This document shows positions 16,064 to 25,426 of a stretch of DNA of 64,000 bases, piece by piece. Each line of letters begins with the position of its first letter. The first letter of the stretch is position 1. Location: assembly GCA_016789305.1 (NCBI GenBank), contig JAEURJ010000013.1, positions 672,566-736,565 of the forward strand. Reading direction: 5' to 3'. This DNA comes from Anaerolineales bacterium (lineage in GTDB: Bacteria; Chloroflexota; Anaerolineae; Anaerolineales; Villigracilaceae). Made by a program: the position numbers and the translations under genes. The notes under the pieces are model-generated. The model had not been told where the DNA came from. It did not search any database and saw only the letters and a program-made list of their open reading frames with translations.

Positions 16064-17980
16064 ATGGAAGCGCAAATTGTAAAACCCACACAGGCAACAA
16101 CGCGTTTCCAGGATTTCTGGGGTGTGTTTCGAAAGAATTATATGGGGCTGGTTGGCTTGATGATGCTCGTCAGCGCCATTTTGGTGGCAATCTTTGCACC
16201 TGTTCTTTCCCCATACGATCCAAGCTCCACATTTGATGTGACTACGAGCGATATTTATAATCCGCCCAGTTCTACTCATTGGCTGGGCACAGACGATGCC
16301 GGCCAGGATGTGCTGACCAACTTTATTTTTGGCGCACGCGTCTCACTTACAATTGGTTTCTTCGCCGCTTTTATTTCGCTGGCGATTGGTGGTGTGTTTG
16401 GTATTATCGCAGGGTTTTACGGCGGGCGTACTGAAGAAGTGCTCATGCGTTTTACCGACATCATGCTTGTGATTCCCGATCTGCCCCTTATGATGGTGTT
16501 GATCGCCCTCACCAAACCATCGATCATCAATATCATTATTGTGATTGGCGCGCTATATTGGACGACAACTGCCCGTGTTGTTCGTTCGCAAACCCTTGCT
16601 GTGAAATCACGCAAATTCGTTTTGCGTGCACGCGCCATTGGTGCCGGCAAAGGGCACATTATTCGACATCATATACTTCCCCTGGTACTCCCAATTTTAG
16701 TGGTGCAGGCAGTGCTAGTTGTCTCTTCCGCAGTGTTGGCGGAAAGCACACTCTCATTTTTAGGATTGGGTGACCCTACCGCCCTTTCCTGGGGACAAAT
16801 GCTCAATTATGCCTTTGGACGTGGAGCCATGTCCACTGGAGCATGGTGGGCGTTGGTGGTCCCCGGGTTTGGAATCGTTTGGGTGGTCCTCGGATTGACT
16901 TTGCTTGGTCAGGGTCTTGAGCAGGTATTAAACCCCAGATTGGATACTCATCATTTGATGCCGAGCAGGCCGCCGGTTAAGAGCGAAGCGGCGAAGCGTT
17001 CTGATGAAGAGACTTTGCTTGAAGTCAAAAATCTATCCATCAATTATGTAAATGACGGTCATGCACCTGCGCGTGCTGTGGAGAATATCAGTTTCACGTT
17101 GAAGAAAGGCGAGTTGATCGGGCTGGTGGGGGAGAGCGGATGTGGAAAGACCACGCTCATGCTTGGACTTCTGCGGTTGCTTCCCTCTGCCGGACAGATC
17201 GTCAACGGGCAGGTTTATTTCAAAGACCAGGAACTTACGGCATTAAGTGAAACAGAACTCAATAAAGTCCGCTGGCGTGGAGTTTCGATCGTGTTCCAAG
17301 GGGCAATGAACGCCCTTAACCCTGTGCGTACAGTGGGCGATCAAATCGCAGAAGCGATCATTCAACACCTGCCGGATTTCGACTCAAAGAACATCCCCGG
17401 ACGTGTTACTGATTTGCTTGAGCTGGTTGGAATTGCCGCAGAGCACAAAGATCAATATCCGCATCAATACTCGGGTGGGATGCGTCAGCGCGCGATGATC
17501 GCCATGGCACTGGCTTGCAATCCGGAAGTTGTGATCGCTGATGAACCCACCACCGCATTGGACGTCATGATCCAGGCACAGATCCTGGAACTGCTGGACG
17601 AGCTTCGAAAAAAGCTTGGCCTTGCGATCGTTTTTGTCACGCATGATCTGGGAGTGGTTGCTGAAATGTGCGACAAGGTATTGGTGATGTATGGCGGTGT
17701 CACCGCTGAATATGCGGAAGTGGATACCATCTATAACATGCCCCGCCATCCCTATACACAGGAATTGCTCAAGGCGTTTCCCGATCTGACCAAACCCAAG
17801 AAGAAACTTTCATCCATTCCCGGTTATCCGCCTCGATTGGATGCGCTGCCATCAGGCTGCCGGTTTGCCCCGCGCTGCCCCGCGGCTTTTGATCGTTGTC
17901 GTACCGAGCAGCCTGCCTTGCATGAATTGGCTGGCGATACCCATATTGTCAGTTGCCACCTTGTTGAGGCCTCCAAATGA
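16064..17980 (+). CDS. Fused peptide ABC permease (DppC-like) and ATPase (DppD-like)
   Basis: The 638-residue protein joins two normally separate subunits. Residues 1-300 are a DppC-type permease: [39 protein letters not shown]. From about 320 on it is a DppD-type ATPase: Walker [10 protein letters not shown], signature YSGGMRQRA, Walker [11 protein letters not shown], then the family's C-terminal Cys-rich box [15 protein letters not shown], which in relatives can hold an iron-sulfur cluster. The reading frame is continuous, so this is a real fusion. It fixes the stoichiometry of one permease half and one ATPase in the importer. Confidence 0.93.
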   Translation: MEAQIVKPTQATTRFQDFWGVFRKNYMGLVGLMMLVSAILVAIFAPVLSPYDPSSTFDVTTSDIYNPPSSTHWLGTDDAGQDVLTNFIFGARVSLTIGFFAAFISLAIGGVFGIIAGFYGGRTEEVLMRFTDIMLVIPDLPLMMVLIALTKPSIINIIIVIGALYWTTTARVVRSQTLAVKSRKFVLRARAIGAGKGHIIRHHILPLVLPILVVQAVLVVSSAVLAESTLSFLGLGDPTALSWGQMLNYAFGRGAMSTGAWWALVVPGFGIVWVVLGLTLLGQGLEQVLNPRLDTHHLMPSRPPVKSEAAKRSDEETLLEVKNLSINYVNDGHAPARAVENISFTLKKGELIGLVGESGCGKTTLMLGLLRLLPSAGQIVNGQVYFKDQELTALSETELNKVRWRGVSIVFQGAMNALNPVRTVGDQIAEAIIQHLPDFDSKNIPGRVTDLLELVGIAAEHKDQYPHQYSGGMRQRAMIAMALACNPEVVIADEPTTALDVMIQAQILELLDELRKKLGLAIVFVTHDLGVVAEMCDKVLVMYGGVTAEYAEVDTIYNMPRHPYTQELLKAFPDLTKPKKKLSSIPGYPPRLDALPSGCRFAPRCPAAFDRCRTEQPALHELAGDTHIVSCHLVEASK

Positions 17981-18963
17981 GCCAAGAGAATATTCTTGAA
18001 GTTAGAGGATTGAAAAAATACTTTGAAGCGGGCCGACCCAGCCTGTTCTCGCGCAACGTGCCGCAGGTCCATGCAGTGGATGGGGTGAATTTGGATTTGC
18101 GCAAAAGTGAAGTGATTGCGCTGGTCGGCGAAAGCGGATGCGGAAAATCCACGCTTTCGCTGCTGCTGATGGGATTGGAAGACCCCACGGAAGGCCGCAT
18201 CACCTTTGAAGGCCGGGATATTACGCACCTCACTGATACCCAGCGCAAGGGGTTGCGCCGCAAGATTCAAATGGTATTTCAAGACCCATACGAATCTTTA
18301 AACCCCACGCAAACCATTGAAGAGATCGTAGCTGAACCGCTTTACGTACACAAATTGGATGTCAGCAAAAACATCGTTGATGAAAAGGTCAAGAAGGCGA
18401 TGGAAGATGCCGGCTTGAAACCTGCGGAAGTTTACCTGAAGCGACATCCACACGAGCTCTCCGGCGGGCAACGCCAGCGTGTGGTCATCGCAAGTGCACT
18501 TGTACTTGAACCGGAAATCATCCTTGCCGACGAGCCCGTCTCCATGCTGGATGTATCCATCCGTGCAGAAATCATCAACCTGCTTGCCGAACTGCGCATC
18601 ACCCGTCAGATCGCTGTCATTTTTATCACGCACGATCTCGGATCCGTTGGTTTCTTTGCCGATCGAGTCGCCGTCATGTATCTTGGCCGCATCGTGGAAA
18701 TCGGCACCATGCTTGATGTGCTGGAGAAGCCGCAGCATCCGTACACGAAGGCATTGCTCTCCGTGATTCCTGTTCCCAATCCCCGCCTTCGTCATGAGCG
18801 AATCATTTTGCAGGGTGAAACTCCCAATCCCATCAATTTGCCCACGGGTTGTCGGTTTCACCCGCGCTGCCCGGTGGCCATCCCCGCGTGCAAAGCCAGT
18901 GACCCGGCCCTGATGCAGATTTCAAAAACCCAGCAGGCAGCGTGCATCCTGCTGGTAAAATAA
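17977..18963 (+). CDS. Peptide ABC transporter ATPase (DppF/OppF-like)
   Basis: The 328-residue protein starts within the stop of the previous gene (ATGA). It shows Walker A GESGCGKSTL, signature LSGGQRQRVVIA, Walker B LADEPVSMLDVS and the C-terminal box GCRFHPRCPVAIPAC. It completes the importer encoded from 13322 as the second ATPase, pairing with the ATPase half of the fusion protein. Confidence 0.94.
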   Translation: MSQENILEVRGLKKYFEAGRPSLFSRNVPQVHAVDGVNLDLRKSEVIALVGESGCGKSTLSLLLMGLEDPTEGRITFEGRDITHLTDTQRKGLRRKIQMVFQDPYESLNPTQTIEEIVAEPLYVHKLDVSKNIVDEKVKKAMEDAGLKPAEVYLKRHPHELSGGQRQRVVIASALVLEPEIILADEPVSMLDVSIRAEIINLLAELRITRQIAVIFITHDLGSVGFFADRVAVMYLGRIVEIGTMLDVLEKPQHPYTKALLSVIPVPNPRLRHERIILQGETPNPINLPTGCRFHPRCPVAIPACKASDPALMQISKTQQAACILLVK

Positions 18964-18967
18964 TTAA

Positions 18968-19738
18968 GTGGATATCACCAGTTTACAAAACCCCAAAATC
19001 AAATACATCGTCAAACTCCGCGAGGATAAAAGACAGCGTCTTCGCGATGGATTTATGCTTGTGGAAGGCTGCGATGAGTTGACTCTCGCTCTAAGCTCCG
19101 GCCTCAAACCTGAATCGCTTCTCACCGCGCCCGAGCTTGCCAGCCGATCTATCGACATTTCCAACGTTGAGATCACCACCGTCACCCGTGCCGTCTTCGA
19201 GAAGATCTCCTATCGCGACAACCCGGATGGCTGGCTGGGGATCTTTCCAATTCCCAAACGTTCCCTTGAAGAAATTAAATTATCGGCATCACCACTTGTG
19301 ATCGTTACTGAGTCGGTAGAGAAGCCCGGCAATCTTGGTGCCATCCTCCGCACAGCAGATGCCGCCCATGTCGATGCTCTTCTCGTCTGTGACCCGCGTG
19401 TGGACCTGTGGAATCCCAACGTTATCCGCGCCAGCAGGGGAGCGGTTTTTAGCGTCCGGACCGTCGAGGTTGAATCGTCAAATGCGCTGGCATGGCTCAG
19501 GTCCAACAAGATGCGCGTACTTGCAGCCACGCCATCCGCTGAGGAAATGTACACCGACGTCAACATGAAGGAGCCTGTCGCCATTGCGGTGGGTACCGAG
19601 GATACCGGCCTGACCGATTTCTGGATGCAGAATGCAGATGTGAAAGTTAAAATCCCCATGCTTGGCAAGGTCAACTCGCTAAATGTTTCCATTGCAACAG
19701 CGCTCATTACCTATGAAGCAGTGAGACAGCGGTTATGA
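18968..19738 (+). CDS. SpoU/TrmH-family RNA 2'-O-methyltransferase
   Basis: The GTG start gives 256 residues. An N-terminal substrate-binding domain (TSLQNPKIKYIVKLREDKRQR, GFMLVEG) precedes the knotted SpoU fold: motif 1 VEKPGNLGAILRTADA, motif 2 AVGTEDTGLTDFW, motif 3 KIPMLGKVNSLNVSIATAL. This architecture resembles 23S rRNA methyltransferases of the RlmB/TsnR group, which use S-adenosylmethionine. The exact target nucleotide cannot be told. It follows the transporter operon by four bases and overlaps the next gene by an ATGA. Confidence 0.92.
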   Translation: MDITSLQNPKIKYIVKLREDKRQRLRDGFMLVEGCDELTLALSSGLKPESLLTAPELASRSIDISNVEITTVTRAVFEKISYRDNPDGWLGIFPIPKRSLEEIKLSASPLVIVTESVEKPGNLGAILRTADAAHVDALLVCDPRVDLWNPNVIRASRGAVFSVRTVEVESSNALAWLRSNKMRVLAATPSAEEMYTDVNMKEPVAIAVGTEDTGLTDFWMQNADVKVKIPMLGKVNSLNVSIATALITYEAVRQRL

Positions 19739-20286
19739 CAGATCTCATTAAAATTCCAATGGTCGACGGAAAGTTCAATGTGAGTTTTCCTGGAAAATGT
19801 GTATATTGCGGAAAGCCACAGGAATTTATCGTGCCGATCACTGCATCGCATTCTTCGGGAGGGCGTTACAATCGCATCAGGCAGAGCGCTACTTTTCAGG
19901 TGCCTTATTGTCAGGAACATTCACAATCCAACAAAAAATACAGGACCTGGCTGGGCGCAATCTTTTTTGTATGTCTGGCATTTTCCTGTGCGGCACAATT
20001 GATGATCTCTTTTGCGCTGGATCTACAGGAGACTTTTCAGATCTGCGTTTTAGGCCCGGCGCTCGCTTTGGCATTTGCGTTCCTTGTTGGTAATTTGGGC
20101 GTGCGAAAAGTATGGGGCAGCTTCGACCAAACTGTTGCCGACCTGCCGCGCTCTGCTGTAGACGGCGGCCTCGGATTGGAAATGGCAATGGGAACGGACA
20201 CGGTTGGCTTTTCGTTCTCCAACGACATCATCGCCCAGGAATTTGCCCGGTTGAATGGACTTACCATTGAATATGTGAACGATTAA
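19735..20286 (+). CDS. Hypothetical two-helix membrane protein with a Cys-x2-Cys motif
   Basis: I do not recognise a family for this 183-residue protein. The first 60 residues are soluble and contain CVYCGKPQ plus a later YCQEH, possibly a small metal-binding site. Two membrane helices follow (TWLGAIFFVCLAFSCAAQLM and FQICVLGPALALAFAFLVGN). The C-terminal 65 residues include a repeated Gly-rich turn and end SNDIIAQEFARLNGL. It is translationally coupled to the SpoU methyltransferase. Confidence 0.75.
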   Translation: MTDLIKIPMVDGKFNVSFPGKCVYCGKPQEFIVPITASHSSGGRYNRIRQSATFQVPYCQEHSQSNKKYRTWLGAIFFVCLAFSCAAQLMISFALDLQETFQICVLGPALALAFAFLVGNLGVRKVWGSFDQTVADLPRSAVDGGLGLEMAMGTDTVGFSFSNDIIAQEFARLNGLTIEYVND

Positions 20287-20307
20287 AATGGACGATATTC
20301 CAACAAC

Positions 20308-21894
20308 ATGAAAGAACACCCTCTGGATCAGATCGAACGCGTTTTTTCACACCTGGGCAAGGACCTAAGTGCCACCACAAACGCTGTCGAGGCTGCACAG
20401 ATCATCCTTGATGCAGCGAAAGCTCTTATCGGATGGGAGGCTGCATATTTGATTTTGTATGACCCGGAGCAGGGCGGAAAACCCAGATCATTGTTGACCA
20501 TCGATACGATCAGCGGGGAAAGAAAGAAGATACTAGATAACCCACCCAGCCGACCTTCCGAAAACATGCTAAAAGCAATTGAAAATGACGGATTCCTGTC
20601 ATTGCACGAAACGCCTGTTGTACTGGAACCTTCCCAGTCCTTTGGTGATCGTGCACAAAGAACGTTATCGCAAATGTTTGTTCCGGTAAAAAGCGGAAAA
20701 CGAGTTATCGGGTTGTTGTCAATTCAAAGTTACAAAGTCAACGCATATACTGAAAAATCCCTCGAAACCCTAAAGGCTTTGTCGAATCAATGCGCCGGTG
20801 CGCTCGAGAGAATATGGGCACAAGAAGCTCTTTCGCAAATGGTGGAACGATTAAAGGCGCTGTACCAGGCTGCGCATGTGGTGAGTGCCAGCTTCGACAT
20901 GGAACGTCTTTATCGCGCGATCCATTCTGCGGTTGAAACCGTAATGCCCTGTGATGATTTTGTCATCGATGGGTATGATGCCGAAAAGAATGAGATCCTT
21001 CCGCTCTATGCCATTGAGTATCCACACCAGCGGGTAATGACCGAAAAATATGTTGCAGATCACGGCATGGCTGGCAGGATCGCCCACACGGGAAAATCGA
21101 TTCTATTGAATAACCTTGAAGAAATAGATCAAATCAATATCAATTTCGAGTTTTACACCACCACAGTCGATCAAACGCAATCGGTCCTGGCAGTGCCGAT
21201 GATCCTGCATGGAAAGGTGACGGGGATGATATCCGCACAATCCTACCAACAGGATGCATACACAAAGGAAGATCAGGATCTGCTTGAGCTGCTTGCCGCT
21301 CATGCGGCAATTTCCATTGAAAATGCACGCCTGTTTGCCACCGTTCAGCGGATGGCGGATACGGATCCATTAACCGGTTTATTAACCCGTCGAAAATTCT
21401 ATGAACTGGCGGAACAGGAATTCACCCGGGCGGAGCAGGAGAAACTCCCGTTATCGATGATGGTGCTGGATATCGACAACTTCAAACGGATCAATGATGA
21501 ATTTGGACATCGAGTTGGAGATGAGGTATTGCGCAAAATAACACATCAGCTGCAGGCCAGTTTGCGCAATACAGATATTCTTTGTCGATATGGCGGCGAG
21601 GAATTCGTGATCGTACTGCCGTCAACAAATCAAGAGACCGCCATTCAGGTGGCGAATCGACTGCGGAAAATGGCGGAGCAGATCGATCTCAAAGATTTGA
21701 GAAACTCCATGAAACGGCAGCCAAACTCAAAGTCACATGGCGAGGCGGTACGGGTCACGACCAGCATTGGGGTCGCGTTATATTCCAAAGACTGCATGAA
21801 TCTCGATCAGATGATCGATCATGCGGACCATGCAATGTATGAGGCCAAACATGCAGGTAGAAATTGTGTGAAGCTATTTTCAGAAAAAAGCTAG
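20308..21894 (+). CDS. GAF-GAF-GGDEF diguanylate cyclase
   Basis: The 528-residue cytoplasmic protein has two GAF sensor domains (about residues 15-170 and 185-345). A short helix (FATVQRMADTDPLTGL) then leads to a GGDEF domain. The active-site motif is RYGGEEF (GGEEF at 429-433), an accepted active form. Five residues before it lies RNTD (420-423), the inhibitory I-site, so product feedback is expected. It should make cyclic di-GMP from GTP in response to a small ligand or redox signal sensed by the GAF domains. No HAMP domain or membrane segment is present. Confidence 0.94.
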   Translation: MKEHPLDQIERVFSHLGKDLSATTNAVEAAQIILDAAKALIGWEAAYLILYDPEQGGKPRSLLTIDTISGERKKILDNPPSRPSENMLKAIENDGFLSLHETPVVLEPSQSFGDRAQRTLSQMFVPVKSGKRVIGLLSIQSYKVNAYTEKSLETLKALSNQCAGALERIWAQEALSQMVERLKALYQAAHVVSASFDMERLYRAIHSAVETVMPCDDFVIDGYDAEKNEILPLYAIEYPHQRVMTEKYVADHGMAGRIAHTGKSILLNNLEEIDQININFEFYTTTVDQTQSVLAVPMILHGKVTGMISAQSYQQDAYTKEDQDLLELLAAHAAISIENARLFATVQRMADTDPLTGLLTRRKFYELAEQEFTRAEQEKLPLSMMVLDIDNFKRINDEFGHRVGDEVLRKITHQLQASLRNTDILCRYGGEEFVIVLPSTNQETAIQVANRLRKMAEQIDLKDLRNSMKRQPNSKSHGEAVRVTTSIGVALYSKDCMNLDQMIDHADHAMYEAKHAGRNCVKLFSEKS

Positions 21895-22205
21895 GGAAGG
21901 AAGGATGCAATGAATTGCGTAAATAAGATCAGAAAGGGAATGCCAGTAATGGCAACAGCAATGCCGGCAAGCCGACGGGAATCCCTGGCGCTTCTCCACG
22001 CAAAATAAGCAAGGACAAATGCAATCGGAGCAAAGACACAGGAAATGAAGGCGGTCACAATATTCCAGAAATTAAAATCAGACGGGGAAATATTCAGCTG
22101 ACTCACACCAAAATATGCAGCCAAAAATAATACTGAAATGATCGAAACCATCAGGGCAGTAATACCAAAGTAAGTCTTCCTGGCTTCAAGGGGCTTTGTT
22201 CTCAT
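21891..22205 (-). CDS. Small membrane protein, paralogue A
   Basis: Starting at the ATG at 22205 (MRTKPLEARK) gives 104 residues with three predicted membrane helices (SIISVLFLAAYFGVSQL, FISCVFAPIAFVLAYFAW, IAVAITGIPFLILFTQF). A longer in-frame start at 22262 is less likely because a TATAAT box sits six bases before 22205. It is a tandem paralogue of the next gene, sharing the YFGI.(A/S)LM...SI pattern and the central F/SCxFAPI motif. The layout recalls DUF4190-type proteins; the function is unknown. Confidence 0.7.
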   Translation of the reverse strand: MRTKPLEARKTYFGITALMVSIISVLFLAAYFGVSQLNISPSDFNFWNIVTAFISCVFAPIAFVLAYFAWRSARDSRRLAGIAVAITGIPFLILFTQFIASFLP

Positions 22206-22211
22206 CAATTG

Positions 22212-22217
22212 ATTATA
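22212..22217 (-). promoter_or_regulatory. -10 box (TATAAT), leaderless start
   Basis: TATAAT lies exactly six bases before the ATG at 22205 with no SD between. Confidence 0.55.
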
Positions 22218-22262
22218 CGCCCTTTGCAACTTGTGGATGTATTTACAGACAGGCAAGATCAA

Positions 22263-22300
22263 AATAAAAAGACATCAAATGGGTTTGATGTCTTTTTATT
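22263..22300 (-). terminator. Intrinsic terminator (bidirectional) between membrane paralogues
   Basis: A stem of about 16 pairs (AATAAAAAGACATCAA with its complement) around a short loop, with A- and T-tracts on the two sides. It ends transcripts of the gene at 22315-22617. Confidence 0.8.
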
Positions 22301-22314
22301 TGCTATTCGAAGAT

Positions 22315-22617
22315 CTACTTTGGGATCCAATAGTACATGAATTGAATCAGCAGGATCAAAAACGGGGCGGCCACCATCAAAACCGAAAAGGAGGATAACA
22401 ACTTGGACATGCCGGATCCCTGCCACCCAAGCGCGGCCGCGAGGACTGTGATGGGAGCAAACGTGCATGAAATCGACAGCGAAGTATGATTCCACTGATC
22501 GAACAATTGCGGGGAAATCCTTAACTGGGAAACTGCGAAATAGATCCCAAGAAAAATCATCGAAATACTTGCAAACATCAAAGAGGCAATTCCATAATAT
22601 GGGGATTTGTCAGCCAT
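22315..22617 (-). CDS. Small membrane protein, paralogue B
   Basis: This 100-residue protein (MADKSPYYGI) has three predicted helices: MFASISMIFLGIYFAVSQL, ISCTFAPITVLAAALGW, and FSVLMVAAPFLILLIQFM. It is closely similar in layout to the gene at 21891-22205. TATAAT lies six bases before its ATG, as for the paralogue, so each copy has its own promoter. The function is unknown. Confidence 0.72.
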   Translation of the reverse strand: MADKSPYYGIASLMFASISMIFLGIYFAVSQLRISPQLFDQWNHTSLSISCTFAPITVLAAALGWQGSGMSKLLSSFSVLMVAAPFLILLIQFMYYWIPK

Positions 22618-22623
22618 TGGGCG

Positions 22624-22629
22624 ATTATA
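22624..22629 (-). promoter_or_regulatory. -10 box (TATAAT), leaderless start
   Basis: TATAAT is followed by six bases and the ATG at 22617. A GGGGAGGA stretch further upstream is too far from the ATG to be a ribosome-binding site. Confidence 0.55.
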
Positions 22630-22646
22630 AGCCCAGTCCTCCCCAA

Positions 22647-23429
22647 TTACCCTGCGGGCTTCTCGTTTCGCAATACATAATCCCAGGTAGTCGTTAAATG
22701 CTGAAAGCCGTGTTTTTCCACGATCGGGCGACTCATCTCGCCGGCCTCCACCACGGCATATGGATACCCACGTTGCTGAATTTCCTTCAATCTTGCAGAA
22801 AGAATACCTGTATACAAGCCCAATTTGCGATGTTCCGCCAACGTGGAACCTGCGAACAAGGTGGCAAAGTGCCCGTTTGGGAAATATGTCCAGCCAATCG
22901 AGGCTGGCTCCTCTTTTATATAGGCGACGTAAATACTTAAATAACCGGGAACCTTCAAATGGCCGTCAAAGCGGTCATTGACCCATGTATTATGGCCGCC
23001 CCAAACTTTATCCAACACATAAATAATATCCTTGAGTCCGGCGGCATCTTCAATGCGACGAACATCGGTCGTGCTTTGCGCAGACAATAGTTCAGATGCA
23101 TCCGCCAGATCCAGCACCATCGCATCTCCGCGGTCTTCATCCTTCACAAAGCGATGAGACTTTAATTTCGTTTCCAAAGAGGGGAGGGGATCGTGGTCAA
23201 AGACCTTCCACGTGAAAGGTTGATTCATGGGAGAAAAATACGCCACTTCGTTTTCGATCACGCGGTCAATGTCAGAGTCTTTGGCGTATGTCAGCGAGAC
23301 AAAATTCATTGCGGGTGCCTGGCGGACGAAACGCACCACATCCGAAGTAACTTCTTTCCTGGCCTCGGGATATTCGATCTCTTCGCGCAATTCCTTGTCG
23401 TACAGCAACAGTAAATCAGTTTTATTCAT
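22647..23429 (-). CDS. GNAT-family N-acetyltransferase
   Basis: In this 260-residue protein the C-terminal half has the GNAT core: YVAYIKEEPASIGWTYF, FATLFAGSTLAEHRKLGLYTGIL (acetyl-CoA-binding region) and AVVEAGEMSRPIVEKHGFQ. The N-terminal half (about 120 residues) may be a second, degenerate GNAT-like domain. It lies just downstream of the ABC exporter genes, separated by a hairpin, and has its own SD (GGAG) eight bases before the ATG. The substrate is unknown. Confidence 0.88.
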   Translation of the reverse strand: MNKTDLLLLYDKELREEIEYPEARKEVTSDVVRFVRQAPAMNFVSLTYAKDSDIDRVIENEVAYFSPMNQPFTWKVFDHDPLPSLETKLKSHRFVKDEDRGDAMVLDLADASELLSAQSTTDVRRIEDAAGLKDIIYVLDKVWGGHNTWVNDRFDGHLKVPGYLSIYVAYIKEEPASIGWTYFPNGHFATLFAGSTLAEHRKLGLYTGILSARLKEIQQRGYPYAVVEAGEMSRPIVEKHGFQHLTTTWDYVLRNEKPAG

Positions 23430-23443
23430 AACATTCTCCGGTA

Positions 23444-23476
23444 AACGGAGGCAGGCATAAATTGCCTGCCTCCGTT
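23444..23476. terminator. Hairpin between the ABC exporter and GNAT genes
   Basis: AACGGAGGCAGGCA pairs perfectly with TGCCTGCCTCCGTT around a TAAAT loop. The T-tract is weak on the minus strand (TTTACC), so termination may be partial and the GNAT gene may still be cotranscribed. Confidence 0.7.
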
Positions 23477-23485
23477 GTTTTACGT

Positions 23486-25381
23486 TTAATCCGCTGCAAC
23501 CGATTCTTCGTTCGGCTTCTCGCGCCGCATCATGATCGAATCAGCTGTGACCGTGGAGCGATCATCGCCTGTCAACTCATTGGAGACACCATATTGCACT
23601 TCGAGTTGATGGCGGAATTGTTGTGTGTACAGGCGGTAATAATGTCCACGCTGGCGCAGGAGTTCGGCATGCGTGCCTTGCTCGGCAATCTTGCCGTCTT
23701 CGATGACCAAAATACGATTCGCTCGGCGGATGGTGGAAAGACGATGGGCAATGACAAAGGAAGTTCGTCCCTTCATCAAGGCTTCCATGCCTTTTTGGAT
23801 GAGCGACTCCGTAAGCGTATCTACACTGGAGGTTGCTTCGTCCATGATGAATAGCTCCAGCCTTGCAAGCACGGCTCTCGCCAAACTAATGAGCTGCTTC
23901 TGTCCGACCGAGAGTTGGTTGCCGCTTTCGCCGACGTTCTGTTCATAGCCTTTTTCCAAGGTGACGATGAAATCATGCGCCCCGGCGACTTTTGCAGCTT
24001 CTTCCACTTGTTCATCCGTGGCGGATAGATTCCCGTAGCGAATGTTCTCACGGACGGTACCGGAGAAGAGGTGAGGGGTTTGCAGGACGATACCGATCTT
24101 TGAATGGATCGATTCCAGTGTGTAGTCGGTGTAGTCTCGTCCGTTGATGCTGATCGTGCCTTTTTGAGGCTGATAAAAGCGGCAGAGTAGATTCACGATG
24201 GTTGATTTGCCGCCACCGGTCGGTCCGACAAGAGCGATCATTTCGCCGGGATTCACCGTCAGCGTAAAGTCAGTCAACACGGGCTTGCGATCCTCGTAGT
24301 AAAAATCCACATGATCGAATTCGATTTTGCCCATCAACGTTTGTGCAGGAATGGCATCTGGCTTGTTGTGAATATCCGGCGGAGTGTCCACCAGTTTGAA
24401 GATGCGTTCAGCAGATGCGATGGAATGCTGCATTTCTGCGTAGACGCGCGCCAAATCCTGCACCGGCCACATCATGAAGGTGAGATAGGAGACGAACGCC
24501 TGAATGCCGCCAATGGTGATCAAGCCGATTTGAATTTGCACGCCGCCATACCAAACGATGGCGCCAAGCGCGATGGCCGCGATGATCTGCACGGTGGGCA
24601 GGAACAACGCCGAAAGCCATGCCGCGCGATAGGATGCGCGGTACATCTTCGTGGTGAGCTCCTGGAATTCAACAAGGTTCTCGTCTTCCCGTCCAAGAGC
24701 CTTGACCACACGCACGCCTTGAATGTTTTCATTATAGGCGCCGGTGATCTTGCTGTTGGCACGGCGGCTCTGACGAAACTCCACCAAAATATACTTCTGG
24801 AATTTCGTGGCTACAAAGATCATGACCGGCAGGATGATCGAGACGATGATCGCCAGTTTCCAGTTGATGATCGTCATGAATGTCAGTGATGTAACAATGT
24901 TCATGATCGCCCAGGTGCTATCCACGATGCCCCAGGTGACAAGATCCGAGACGCGGCCGGTATCAGAGGTGACGCGCGCGATCAATCGACCTACGGCATT
25001 TTGCGCATAATAGGAAAGCGACAGGTCCTGCAAATGATTGAAAAGAAGTTTGCGCAAGTCATATTGCACGCGTTCGCCCAGCACGCCGGCCAGATAGATA
25101 AACGTAAAGATCATGGCGGATTGCAAGAGGATAAATGAGCCGTAAATGGTGGCAAGCCGAAGGAGCACTTCCTTGTTACCAAGAGCAATGCCCTGGTCCA
25201 CCATTTGCTTGTTGAGGTAGGTGAAATAAGCATCGAGGGAGGAGGTCAACCCGATGGTGATCAGGAAACCAACGACCCATTTCCAATGCGGTTTGAGCAA
25301 CTGCATGATGCGTTTAAGCACCGGAGCGGTCAGCTGCGATGTATATTCTTCTTCTTCGAGTTCGATAATTTCTTCAGCCAT
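23486..25381 (-). CDS. ABC exporter subunit with consensus catalytic site (BmrD/TM288-like)
   Basis: The 631-residue half-transporter has six membrane helices (residues about 30-330) fused to an ATPase: Walker A GPTGGGKST, signature LSVGQKQ, Walker B MDEATSSVD with the catalytic Glu. The signature LSVGQ departs from LSGGQ. This matches heterodimeric exporters, in which the signature of one subunit faces the degenerate Walker B of the other. Its partner is the upstream gene. A good SD (AGGAG) precedes the ATG. Such exporters usually export drugs or lipids; here drug export is suggested also by the leader-peptide control of the operon. Confidence 0.94.
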   Translation of the reverse strand: MAEEIIELEEEEYTSQLTAPVLKRIMQLLKPHWKWVVGFLITIGLTSSLDAYFTYLNKQMVDQGIALGNKEVLLRLATIYGSFILLQSAMIFTFIYLAGVLGERVQYDLRKLLFNHLQDLSLSYYAQNAVGRLIARVTSDTGRVSDLVTWGIVDSTWAIMNIVTSLTFMTIINWKLAIIVSIILPVMIFVATKFQKYILVEFRQSRRANSKITGAYNENIQGVRVVKALGREDENLVEFQELTTKMYRASYRAAWLSALFLPTVQIIAAIALGAIVWYGGVQIQIGLITIGGIQAFVSYLTFMMWPVQDLARVYAEMQHSIASAERIFKLVDTPPDIHNKPDAIPAQTLMGKIEFDHVDFYYEDRKPVLTDFTLTVNPGEMIALVGPTGGGKSTIVNLLCRFYQPQKGTISINGRDYTDYTLESIHSKIGIVLQTPHLFSGTVRENIRYGNLSATDEQVEEAAKVAGAHDFIVTLEKGYEQNVGESGNQLSVGQKQLISLARAVLARLELFIMDEATSSVDTLTESLIQKGMEALMKGRTSFVIAHRLSTIRRANRILVIEDGKIAEQGTHAELLRQRGHYYRLYTQQFRHQLEVQYGVSNELTGDDRSTVTADSIMMRREKPNEESVAAD

Positions 25382-25395
25382 GTTCTTTTCTCCTA

Positions 25396-25422
25396 TAGGG
25401 ACACAGCGGCGCTGTGTCCCTA
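25396..25422. repeat. Perfect 27-bp palindrome, copy 2 of a dispersed family
   Basis: TAGGGACACAGCG and its complement flank one G at 25409. It sits in the 45-base gap between the two ABC exporter genes and shares the core of the palindrome at 1768-1800, with compensatory changes in both arms (GGGGC/GCCCC against GGGAC/GTCCC). Confidence 0.85.
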
Positions 25423-25426
25423 CTTC

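Noticed and set aside
24311..24889. 192-residue plus-strand ORF opposite the ABC exporter gene
   Set aside because: It is the antisense shadow of a well-supported ABC transporter frame.
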